This document shows, one piece after another, positions 55,508-64,000 of a DNA stretch of 64,000 bases. The position numbers were made by a program, and so were the translations under genes. Origin of the DNA: Diphasiastrum complanatum (taxonomy: Eukaryota; Streptophyta; Lycopodiopsida; Lycopodiales; Lycopodiaceae); assembly GCA_029204225.1 (NCBI GenBank), contig CM055104.1, positions 56,386,264 to 56,450,263 on the forward strand. The letters are read 5' to 3'. Position 1 is the stretch's first letter; every line of letters starts with the position of its first letter. Under the pieces are notes generated by a model that was given only the letters and a program-made list of their open reading frames with translations, did no database searches and was not told the DNA's origin.

Positions 55508-55668
55508 AAACATTCAACTCTAAGACTCTTACACTTCAAAGTTCAAACATTGATCACGTTTTAAGTTTTAACTTTTAGCTCACATGATACATCAAGTTTG
55601 AAGTTTCAATTTCATTGATCATCTAATTTCTAAATTGTATTGTACTTTCAAATTTGTCTTTTTTGGCA

Positions 55669-56175
55669 GATCGAGATGCAGTCACGGCGACACAGCCAGA
55701 GGCCACCACATCACGCCCCCCAGTTGCCATCCGCTCACCCCTCGCTTCCCATGGCCCAGAGGACAGAGCTGCAGATGAGGCAGGGCCTAGTACCCGGCCT
55801 GACCCACCTTCTAGTGCGAGATCTTCGACACCACCTCCAGCCATGACCATACCGGCACCACGTCATCCACCTAAGAAAGGGAGAGGTAGACGGGGCCGCA
55901 CTACACAGATGGGGGGTAGGGAGTACTATGTGTCCAGCTCGCTCCCAGAGCCATGGCAGAGGCAGAGGTTGTCATTCGACAGTTGTTCTACACCTGCGAT
56001 CTGCCATTTCATTTATCTAGGACCCCGACATGGAGGAGGGCGATGAGTGCGGTGAGTGCGATTGGGTAGGTGTGGCAGGGGCCACCTTGCGAGCACCTGA
56101 GGACGAAGGGGCTTCTTGATGAGCGGGCTTTTGTTGACCAGAAGCTAGAGCCTCTCAGGAAGGCATGGGCCCAGT
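55669..56175 (+). pseudogene. hAT transposase, exons 2-3 (linker to N-terminal core)
   Basis: After an acceptor TTTTTTGGCAG at about 55669 comes a Pro/Ser/Ala-rich linker (TRPDPPSSARSSTPPPAMTI) with a basic segment PPKKGRGRRGRTTQ. Then, in a shifted frame from 55950, QLFYTCDLPFHLSRTPTWRR, and EHLRTKGLLDERAFVD and QKLEPLRKAWAQ, ending at a GTACGT donor at 56176. This is the segment that precedes the DDE core in plant hAT proteins (FxxxxlPF...sP.w...m, LRTxLL). The next exon should open with the first core motif; it is missing at the breakpoint. Confidence 0.75.
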
Positions 56176-56628
56176 ACGTACTACTTGCTTTTAACTTTAT
56201 CTACTCTAAACTTTAAAGACTTTATGATGATTGTTAAATTGCAGGCGTTAATTGTAAATTACTTGTTAATTGCAATTTGCAGGCTACAGTTAGCTATTTA
56301 TGTTTAATCATGAATATTCAAATGATCATTTATCATTGGAATTTGCCATGAAATTTGAATTACAATTTACAATTTAAGATCTATCCTGATTCCTCTCGGA
56401 TCTATCATGAATCATCATTCCTCTTGTTTTGTCACCTATAAGTGAGTCGTGACCACGGTCCACTGACTTGTCACTTGTCACCTGTGAACTTTCAACTAGG
56501 TATGGTTGCACCATCATATCTGGACCAGTCCTAACTTATTTTCATGAAGAAGAAGAAGAAGCTTCATTAATGTCTTTTCCATGCCAAAGGGAATGTAAGA
56601 CAAAAAAGTAAACGTGATGTGCATGGCT

Positions 56629-57038
56629 GTCAGAATTTGTGATACAAATTCTAGATGGAGATACTAGTCCTACTAGCACTCACACAAAACCAAGCATAGA
56701 GAGAATTTAGATCATAGGAGAGTTGAGCAATTGCTCTAGCATAATAGGTTTGAATCGCCAGCCTTCTTATATAGTTTCTCTAATGATTGATAAAAGCTAA
56801 TGAGCCTAAAGTGAATAGCAAAATAACAAAAGCTATTTACTAATAATACCACCTATATATGGTAAGAACCAAAAATGAACTAACTACTAAATAGATCCTA
56901 ATCTATTTGTAGTGCACCCACCTACATGCATAAGCCTTAAAAAACAAATCTACTATAAATAGAATGGCCCCTAAAAATAGCACGTAGGCATGGCCAAATC
57001 ATCATTAAGGGGTATCAAATAAACATTAATTCCTAACA
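56629..57038 (-). mobile_element. 3' LTR of copia C (inverted segment)
   Basis: 410 bp from TGTTAGGAATT (minus, starting 57038) to AATTCTGACA (ending 56629), with inverted ends. Directly preceded (minus) by the polypurine tract AAGGGAGAG (57047-57039). A CTATATAAGAAGG TATA box lies at about 56783-56771. The outside sequence, GCCAT on minus, would be the target duplication, but the 5' LTR is lost. DNA 56530-56628 is the former right flank of the element. Confidence 0.88.
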
Positions 57039-57922
57039 CTCTCCCTTAATGTTTACTTTGTTATCTATTACTCCTAGAAATTCTCTAAACTTCTGAAATT
57101 TTTCTTTGCCAAGACCTTTGGTAAAGATACCTGCGACTTGTTCTTCCGTAGGGCAATAGATAAGCTCCACTTCATCACTTTGAATTCTCTCTGATGAAGA
57201 GTTATTGTACTTCAATATGCTTTGTCCTGCTGTGAAAAACTGGATTTTTTGCCAATTTAATACAACTCTGATTGTCGCATTGAAGTTGTAGTAGCTCGAT
57301 ATTCTGCCTCCGTAGATGATAAAGCAATAGTATGCTGCTTCTTTGAACTCCAAGAGATAGCACCAGAACCAAGATTAAAAACATAACCTGTAGTAGATCT
57401 TCGGTCTTCCGCATCTCCAACCCAATCAGCATCCACATATCCCTGTAACTTCAAATCATCCTGTCTACCATAGAGAATACCAAATCTCAAAGTGCCCTGG
57501 ATATATCTGAGTATTTGCTGAGCAGCTTTCCAATGAATTTGCTTAGGCTTAGCCATAAACTGACTAACCATACTCAATAAGCAATATCTGGTCTTGTAGT
57601 AGTTAGATAGATTAAGCTTCCAACAAGCTTTCTTTATAACATCTCATCTACATCCTGATCTTCCTCAGCTTTAGTAAGCTTACATCCACTATCATATGGT
57701 GTAGAAATAGGCTTGCCCTCTGACAAATGGAACTTTTCAAGAAGTTCATGAGCATATTTAGATTGAGAAATAAATAGTCTCTGTGCTACTCTCCATACCT
57801 CAATCCCAAGAAAATATTGTAGTGAACCAAGATCTTTCATATCAAACTCTGATGAGAGATCTTTCTTGATTCCCTGAATCATACTATAATCTGATCCTAT
57901 AATAATAAGATCATCCACATAC
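57039..57922 (-). pseudogene. Copia C reverse transcriptase second half and RNase H (inverted)
   Basis: Minus strand: MYVDDLIIIGSDYSMIQGIK with the YVDD box at the very start, LGSLQYFLGIEVWRVAQRLF, SQSKYAHELLEKFHL, then shifted SQFMAKPKQIHWKAAQQILR, GYVDADWVGDAEDRRSTTGY (RNase H Asp), ISWSSKKQHTIALSSTEAEY (Glu), LQCDNQSCIKLAKNPVFHSR, EQVAGIFTKGLGKEKF and a stop before the polypurine tract. Three frames are used. It carries on exactly from where the half at 53446-54324 ends, but on the opposite strand. Confidence 0.92.
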
Positions 57923-58206
57923 ATTACTACCAATGTTGCATCCCGATTCGAACAGGTCGATTCGAACCGGCCGGTTCGAACCGATTCTTTGAGGTTTGAA
58001 CCGCCAGGCCAGGTTCGAATCGGGACTACACTGTAAATACTAAACAACTCAAGAGTCAATGCTCATCTAGTGAGTCGTGACATGAACATCGTAGTGTCAT
58101 CTATAGACTAGTAACTAGTAACTACAATGATCTAATGTACATAGTACAATCATATGAAGATTGACATCAATGAGCACTGAGCAGGGCCCAGGCTGCAGTG
58201 AGCACT

Positions 58207-58780
58207 CTAAGCTCTCCTACGCCTGAGTCTCCTCTCACTCGCTGGTGGTGCTGTGGAGCCTACTGTGGCCTCTCGAGTGGTAGGCTCAGCTGCGAAATCC
58301 TCATCAGAGGCAGAGGTATGATGCCCCTCATCCTCATCCCCGCCCTCCTCGGACTCCTCATCCTCATACTCCTCCTCCTCTGAGGACTTTGACCCTGACG
58401 ATGCCTCAGACTCAGACTCAGACTCAGACTCGTCCTCGGGGCTATGAGCACGGGAGTTGCTAGCCTCTCCTGCCCTCCTCCTACGCTCTGCTCGAGTGAT
58501 AGGCCCTGCACAGTGCACACAAAGAGGGACAAATGTGTTATTGCCTGCAAATTAGTAAATTACAATTTACGATAATTAGTACCTTCAAACTTCGAAAATT
58601 TAATTCAAGACCTATCACCTTACTACTTAGACAATCCTAATTTCTCACCTGCACTCTGCATGGCCTCCTCATGGAGGAATGCGTACACGTCCTCCTCTGA
58701 CTGGTCTCTCGATGGCAACTCTGGAACCTTTGCCACATCGATTAGATCGGGATTAACCTACGCACATGTCACAATGCACA
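58207..58780 (-). pseudogene. hAT transposase, acidic C-terminal exons
   Basis: Minus strand: a short exon-like DVAKVPELPSRDQSEEDVYA with FLHEEAMQSA (about 58760-58645), a probable intron, then AERRRRAGEASNSRAHSPED, a Ser-Glu run (SESESESEASSGSKSSEEEE), EDEESEEGGDEDEGHH and a basic end RRLRRRRA before TAG at 58207. Low-complexity acidic tails follow the dimerisation domain in some plant hAT proteins. The frame is open through the acidic part. Confidence 0.6.
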
Positions 58781-58992
58781 TTGAAATCAAGACAAAATTT
58801 GGAGGGCCGAGTCTCGACAAAAGTTAAAATTTAGCTACATAGTACAGTCTAGTATCTACTATGTAGTATGTAGTATGTAATATGATCTATTTAGTATAAT
58901 AGTATCTACTAATTGCCAACTGGGTCCTGCCACCTGGGATGATGGATCACATGTTAGAATTTAGAAATTATAATTTATGGTGTACAAGTTAC

Positions 58993-59265
58993 CTAGATAG
59001 GCTCTGCGGTGGTCTGGAGTCTACCCAAAAGTCTAAGGTTGGTGTGTACGTACACGAACCTCTCCAACTGCGCTGATGATAGTCGATTCCTCTTCTTCGT
59101 GTGAATCATGGAATGGACACTCCAGTTCCTCTCACAAGTGACTGCAGTGCAGTCCTGTGAGAGAATCCTGATGGCAAGGCGACGCAATTTGGGGACATCA
59201 ACCCCAAACTTCGACCACCATGACACGGGACGTAGCTGGCCTGAATCACAGTTCAAGGGGCAGTT
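58993..59265 (-). pseudogene. hAT transposase, C-terminal dimerisation exon
   Basis: Minus strand: QLRPVSWWSKFGVDVPKLRR, LAIRILSQDCTAVTCERNWS, IHTKKRNRLSSAQLERFVYV, HTNLRLL. This is the hallmark hAT C-terminal (hATC) domain: WW..G...P.L..LA..IL.Q.C....CERNWS. The exon is uninterrupted and well preserved, with the last catalytic Glu expected in CERNWS. Confidence 0.93.
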
Positions 59266-59439
59266 AGAACTTAGTACTTACTACTAGCAAGTTGCAACTA
59301 AGTTCCAAGTTCCAACACGTTACAATATGATTGACTAACTGTGCAGTAAAATATGAAGTAAGTTGTAACAAGTTTAAACTGTAATGTTAAATGGACCATG
59401 CCACATGGTCAGTTTATTACCCTCTCTCAAAAGCGTCGG

Positions 59440-59710
59440 GCCAGTGGTGAGCTCCAAGGTCTCCTGCCTGAAAATCTGAAGCTCATCCAGCAGGTTATCC
59501 TGCTCGCGTACATCAGGATAATCTCGGGAGATATACGCATTCTAGCCATCCCTGAGCTCCCTATCTGTGAACTGCTCCTCATTCCTCCAAAGTGGATGGA
59601 GTATGTGGGCCATGGCATGCAGGGGCCTATGAAACCACTCCCACCTGCTCAACCAAAGGAGCCGGACCTCTGTAAGCTTGCAAGAATTAAGATTCAAAAG
59701 TCAAGACACA
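59440..59710 (-). pseudogene. hAT transposase, core exon between DUF659 and dimerisation domain
   Basis: Minus strand: RLLWLSRWEWFHRPLHAMAH, ILHPLWRNEEQFTDREL, a TAG stop, NAYISRDYPDVREQDNLLDE, LQIFRQETLEL. The RPLHAxAHxLxP segment is the plant hAT pattern upstream of the dimerisation domain. One stop and a GT donor-like site before the next exon. Confidence 0.85.
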
Positions 59711-59829
59711 GTAATAATTATACAATATAGTACATACTACAATGTACATGATAGATCATAGTACATACTGCATACTACTGTCTACATACTACATTTGAAA
59801 CTTGAATCTTGATTCTTGATATACATAAT

Positions 59830-60240
59830 ACCTCTCTGGGCTAATGGTCGTGCAAAGCCTCAACTGCTCGCCCAGCCTGTCCATGAACTCGTACAAGAGG
59901 CCCAATGTGCAGCCCTCTCGATCTGTAAGGCGCAGGACAGTGTAGATGGGCTGTAGGCCCACCACAATGGATTGAGCCTCATCCCAAAATGGTGAATGCA
60001 TAACGGTCCGCTCGAATCTCTTACTCTTGGGCTCCTGTGACGACCCCCACTGCGCCTTGTCAACAACAACAACCATCCGCCTCAAGCCCTGATGAACTTT
60101 CAGTAGTCGTTCCAGGACCAGGAACATAAATGCAAACTTGCATAGATGATAGGGCACATTGCACAAGTGACAAATTCTAAGTTCTAACTTCTGACAAGAG
60201 TCAAGAGTCAAGACAATACATGGCACATGCATCATTGCAT
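59830..60240 (-). pseudogene. hAT transposase, core exons
   Basis: Minus strand: LERLLKVHQGLRRMVVVVDK, AQWGSSQEPKSKRFERTVMH, FWDEAQSIVVGLQPIYTVLR, DREGCTLGLLYEFMDRLGEQ, LRLCTTISPERY. This matches the region after DUF659 (FW......i....P...vLR.vD......gliYe.md). It appears open over its length. Confidence 0.85.
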
Positions 60241-60335
60241 GAAATATTTACCACTACCAACTAAACAGTAAATAGTAAATACTTACCAAGTTCCAACAGT
60301 CTACAAAAGCACATTCAAGAATCAAATTTGAGTTG

Positions 60336-60600
60336 CAACTTGCATACCTGGTGGGGGCAGGTCTCAAGACATCCAAGGTGGACTGTCTGGCTAGGACCCT
60401 AGGCTTCTTGGTGACAAATCTCACCAAGAACCGTGCAGTACGCACCACCTCTGCAATCCATGGAATCTTGGCCACATCCTCGACCAACAAGTCCAGGCAG
60501 TGTGCAGCACAAGGTGTCCAAAAGATGTGGGGGTAGGTCTCATTAACGAGCCTACCCATGGAGACGCAGTTTGACGAATTATCTGTGACCACCTGCACAA
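60336..60600 (-). pseudogene. hAT transposase, DUF659 second part
   Basis: Minus strand: QVVTDNSSNCVSMGRLVNET, YPHIFWTPCAAHCLDLLVED, VAKIPWIAEVVRTARFLVRF, VTKKPRVLA, STLDVLRPAPTRYAS. VTDN carries a core Asp, and WTPCAAHCLDLLxED is the conserved C...H motif of plant hAT transposases. Well preserved. Confidence 0.93.
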
Positions 60601-60854
60601 CCATACAATGCAATGTGCAATGTGCATGAGTTTGGAATTCCGAATTCAAGAGAAGTGCTCAGTGACAACTGCTTGGACTTTAGTGAACCATAATCCACTG
60701 TTAATCAATCCAAAATCGCCATTGAACAATGAACATTCAACATTGACATTTACAAATCAGTAATTACCTGTAACCTAATGCCATTAAAGTTTTAACATTA
60801 TAGGTAAACCGTAAATTGTAATTTGTAATAAGTATAGTATATATACCTGTACAA

Positions 60855-61018
60855 CGTGCTGTGGTCCGACCTCCTCAATGGCAGCTCGAATATGTGAGAA
60901 CATGTACTCGCCCGTGACTGCCTCCCCAGATGTGTCGATGGATCTGAGAAACATCGTCCCCATGCACAAAGACACCAGGATATTCAATATGTGGGGCCTC
61001 CTCGTATCGCTCCGGATT
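60855..61018 (-). pseudogene. hAT transposase, DUF659 first part, truncated at the breakpoint
   Basis: Minus strand from about 61018: RSDTRRPHILNILVSLCMGT, MFLRSIDTSGEAVTGEYMFS, HIRAAIEEVGPQHVVQV, then a GTATAT donor-like site. In family members the preceding residues are T(S/T)DGW; here the W position reads R and nothing upstream matches, which places the inversion breakpoint at about 61018. Confidence 0.88.
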
Positions 61019-62576
61019 TTGGTGCATGTCAAGTTATTTCACAATATATCTGCAGCACTTTCAATTTGGGTTGATGCTAATATGCACCTTTTAATGGCAC
61101 TATCAGTCACTTCAGGTCTCTTTTAAAGAACTACTGGATGGGCACACTATTTCGCCAGTGCCCTTGTTTTTCAAGCTATGCAATGAGGGTTCCCTTGTTT
61201 CCTAGAAGGTGCCTTTATGATTCTCAACAGGACGATGAATAGGGATAAGAGAAGATTGGGAAATTGCTACCAGAATGTCATTAATAGTCATTTAAGCTGT
61301 GTGTGATGCCATATCTGTGATTGTGGTCAGAACTATTGTCAAACAAAGATGGGCCCAGATTTCAAACACAGTTGACAAAGCTTGCGCTGTCCAAGAGACG
61401 AGCTTGATTTTTCTTGAAATTACAAGTACCTTCCAAACATATTTCAGAAGCCACTTGTCAAAGCATTGTTTTCTTGTATTAACATCAATTAGCTGTGGCA
61501 TGTAAAGAGGCAGAGAAAGCTGTAACAAGCAGATAATACCCAACAAAACCATAAGCTACTGTTCTTGTCTACTTGCAGCTCGTTTCATACCTTACTAATA
61601 TAAAGAGGTTCAATTTTTGCAGCACCATCAGAGCTTATACGAAAGAATTCACCCCAACCCATCCACTGCACATGCCAAATGATGTAGCCTCAAATGCTGA
61701 GCAAATACTTTTCAAAGCTTTGTGTCCTGTGGTAGTGTAACTAATTATTCATGCACATGCACACACACAAGACTTTAGCCAGATGCTTGATTCAGACTGT
61801 CATGTAGTAGAACTCTAGTCAGATTCTAAAAACTGTCACAAGTGATCAGTAATCATTTAACTTGGTGTATGGATCCAAACTTTTCTAAAGAATCCACCTG
61901 TAAAATTCAGCTTGCAAAAAATAATGCTCACAAACTGCAGAGTGCTGTACTCGGGTCATCTATGCCAAGTTTGTTATGGTGTCTCTACCAACTAAGGCCA
62001 AAGTCAGAGTAATCACGCGAATGCTTTTTGAGCTTGCAATACCATTCTCCTGAGCTTCTCCATCATTGCTTTCTGAGTAAAGCCCTTGTCTATTTTCCTA
62101 AGCATTTTCCAGTGCCAGAACATCAAGTGAAAACATCTATTTTCCAATCGCAGAAAGCGAACATCACATGCCAGAGATAGAAAAGGTATTCTAAAAACTC
62201 TCTTGTCCAGATATTAGAGCTACCAAACAGAAGGTAACTAATTTTGACATGGCTGTTGGCAGGTAGCATTGCTCCACAGGCAGCGCTGCCTATCCTACTA
62301 AAGACAGCAATGCTGCCTGACACTCAGGCTGCGATGCTCACACAGCAATGCTGACTTGACTTGCTTGATGCAACTGGGGAAGCTAAAAACTTTTTGGAAG
62401 GAAATCCTCAGCACCACAGCACAAGATTGGACACGACTTGGCAAACTAAGAAAGACATTAACACACTCTTCTTACGTTTCACATCAGCAGAGCAACGTAT
62501 CTTGCATTAGCATTATTATTATAACACCAAATCGTTGACAAATGTTTCTCACCTTTTCAAAATGAGCCGAAGAAAT

Positions 62577-62578
<2 letters not shown>
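61019..62578. other. No recognisable gene; right flank of the rearranged nest
   Basis: AT-rich DNA. A minus frame of 86 codons (61552-61292), hydrophobic and Trp-rich, shows no domain. If the inversion model holds, 61019 onward was once next to the sequence now at 56530-56628. Confidence 0.45.
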
Positions 62579-62627
<49 letters not shown>

Positions 62628-62758
62628 GTATGTAGCCGTTGTGGTTTGTAATTCGTTCACTTCGTTCAGACCGTAAGCAAGACTTTACAGTGCGGTTGAG
62701 GTTCATTCACTTCGTTCAGAGCATAGGCGAGACTTTGCAATTTGCTTCGTATGTGACC

Positions 62759-62822
<64 letters not shown>
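62579..62822. repeat. (GA)24 and (CT)29 tracts facing each other
   Basis: GA run at 62579-62626 and CT run at 62764-62822, separated by 137 bp. The spacer holds a direct repeat (ATTCACTTCGTTCAGA and TTCGTTCACTTCGTTCAGA). The two tracts are complementary and could form a long hairpin. Confidence 0.93.
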
Positions 62823-62824
<2 letters not shown>

Positions 62825-63760
62825 GATCAAGAGCTGGAAAGGAATGGCTTTTAGCTTCTTCTTATCAAGGGTAATCGATCGATGGCCATCCCATTGTCAC
62901 CCTTGCTGCCTCCCATCTCATCACTGGATACTGATTTTTTTCATTTTCGTTTAGTTTTACCCGTGCTCTAGGGAATGGAATGCTTTTTTCCATGGCGAAT
63001 GAATGCGTAGCTTAATACTACTGCTAAGCCAGAGCTGCTCCAACGCTGTGGCCTGCCAAGTACTGGCTACACCATCACCTGCTTTATCTATTCTCTCTCA
63101 ACGAATGTAGACCTCCCACAGTTTATTGTTAAATCTATGGCTCAAGATCCTGCTGGCCGAAGCGAAGAATCGAACTGGATTGGATTCATCATGGTGGCCA
63201 CTGTTTCGACTTCCATCAAGCTCCACCCTCACGTCTAGCCATCACACCAGCGGCCTCCAGATTCCCAAAAATCTGATATCAGTCTGCCCCCAGGTGTATC
63301 GATGCCAACTGCGCTCACATCAGGTGCTTCCCACTTCTCAATCCAAAACTTTTAGCGTTGTCCACATGCTCTCTTGGATACAGATCAAGGGTGCATGATT
63401 ATTCCACAAGAATAATCCCACAGATGCATCTTTTTCCCTAAAACCCCAGCAGAAGAGAAGGGTTTCAGCAGTTTAAGTGGACTTGAGTTGATGGGAAGGG
63501 CAACCAACATCAATAAAAGCAGGCCTCAACCATCCCAGCTTCTGGGAATCAAAGACCCCGACACAACATTACTTATCCTCCAAACCCGAATTGACACGCA
63601 GGACAGATCCTGACTTCCATTTTGCCAAAAGTGTTCTCTATTTGGATCAAAGTATGCAAATCATTTTCTAAGAACAAGCAAAAAACCCAGCTGTCCCATG
63701 GGTTTCCACAGTTATCCAGAGTTTCCACACTCAAAAACGAGTTTGAGAGGAGATCACAAT
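62823..63760. other. No recognisable gene
   Basis: Slightly GC-richer than the rest. A 33-codon plus frame from the ATG at 63138 (MAQDPAGRSEESNWIGFIMV) looks protein-like, but is short and has no splice context that I can defend. Confidence 0.4.
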
Positions 63761-63765
63761 GCTAT

Positions 63766-64000
63766 GTAATCTTGGAGCTTACGATGCTACAGAGACATCC
63801 AAACGCAAGAGTGAGCACGACCTAATGATCCAGAGCTTTAGAACTTGAAGCTAACACCGGTCTTACTGCAATCTTAGAGCTTCAGATGCTACAAAAACAT
63901 CAAACAGTACAAAGCATAAAAAATTGAAGCTAACAACTGTCGTGCAGAATCTTACAGCTCCAAATCCTACACAAACATCAGATGGCAAGAGTGAGTAGCG
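63766..64000. repeat. Tandem repeat at the window edge
   Basis: Three diverged units start with AATCTTGGAGCTTACGATGC (about 63768), AATCTTAGAGCTTCAGATGC (about 63871) and AATCTTACAGCTCCAAATCC (about 63949). Each continues with TACA.A.ACATC, and two include TTGAAGCTAACA. The spacing is about 100 and 80 bp. The array probably continues beyond the window. Confidence 0.65.

Larger units (their letters stand above)
54333..56560 (+). mobile_element. hAT transposon, left arm
   Basis: Starts with the terminal repeat CAAGGTTGCATC (54333-54344), followed by GGTTCGAACCG-type subterminal palindromes. It contains large GA, G and GT tracts (54453-55319), then the first transposase exons. The coding part breaks off in an intron after 56175, and the inner edge lies between 56176 and about 56620; the matching right arm is 57931-61018 in inverted orientation. 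The GT-rich tract 54683-55050 has only simple-repeat frames. Confidence 0.88.
57931..61018 (-). mobile_element. hAT transposon, right arm (inverted)
   Basis: The outer end, CAATGTTGCATC at 57931-57942, is the partner of the repeat at 54333. The outer 100 bp consist of the same TTCGAA palindromes. The rest carries transposase exons in minus orientation and ends at about 61018 inside a core exon. Outside, the right copy of the target duplication is ATTACTAC on plus (57923-57930). Confidence 0.88.

Noticed and set aside
51131..57938. Two independent copia elements in opposite orientation
   Set aside because: The halves meet at the same codon, are complementary in content, and flank one hAT element with matching target duplications, so one split element is simpler.
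63138..63240. First exon of a host gene starting MAQDPAGRSEESN
   Set aside because: Only 33 codons, and no supported donor site or downstream exon.

Overview
This is plant nuclear DNA, from a seed plant that I cannot place further. It is AT-rich, carries long (AG)n, (CT)n and (GT)n tracts, and contains almost only plant mobile elements: Ty1/copia and Ty3/gypsy LTR retrotransposons primed by initiator Met-tRNA (PBS TGGTATCAGAGC), a chromodomain gypsy element, non-LTR (LINE) pieces and a plant-type hAT transposon. Most coding units are broken by stops and frameshifts. No intact single-copy host gene could be demonstrated. An LRR fragment, a coding-like exon near 44.2 kb and a histone H3-like relic are the closest to host genes.

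Layout. 0-10 kb: a hAT terminus, a relic LTR, an LRR receptor-like pseudogene ending at a 128-bp (AG)n tract, a copia gag relic, and a minus-strand gypsy remnant (integrase followed by an unidentified chain of about 388 codons). 11-15.4 kb: one domain of an unidentified repeated gene family (copy 1), a promoter-like block (two 81-bp repeats with four CACGTG boxes, then a TATA box), a CENH3-like histone H3 relic, an unidentified open frame and an Ulp1 (C48)-like protease relic with a possible intron. 15.4-21 kb: two fused minus-strand copia elements (A and B). The LTR of B sits inside copy 2 of the unidentified family (21-22 kb). 22-25 kb: copia scraps. 25.4-31.5 kb: a plus-strand chromovirus with a truncated 3' LTR. 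32.0-38.9 kb: a structurally complete copia element (D) with two 682-bp LTRs, a perfect 5-bp target duplication and an internal 0.7-kb foreign insertion. 39.8-42.3 kb: copia RNase H relic and copy 3 of the unidentified family. 42.3-47.4 kb: mostly unassigned, with a coding-like exon and minisatellites. 47.4-50.6 kb: two overlapping LINE pieces in permuted order. 50.6-61.0 kb: a copia element (C) interrupted by a hAT transposon, with the distal half of both elements inverted. 61-64 kb: unassigned DNA with GA/CT tracts and a tandem repeat at the edge.

Three things stand out. First, the 50.6-61.0 kb nest can be read as copia insertion, then hAT insertion into the reverse transcriptase with an 8-bp target duplication (7/8 still matching), then one inversion with breakpoints near 56.2-56.6 and 61.02 kb. 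Second, three dispersed copies of one gene family (11.7, 21-22 and 40.9-42.3 kb) share conserved protein blocks that I cannot assign to any superfamily. Third, a histone H3/CENH3-like relic, an unidentified frame and an Ulp1-like protease relic follow one promoter-like block in the same orientation, which would fit a gene-capturing transposon. Nothing here is claimed to be active; all coordinates of relics are approximate.
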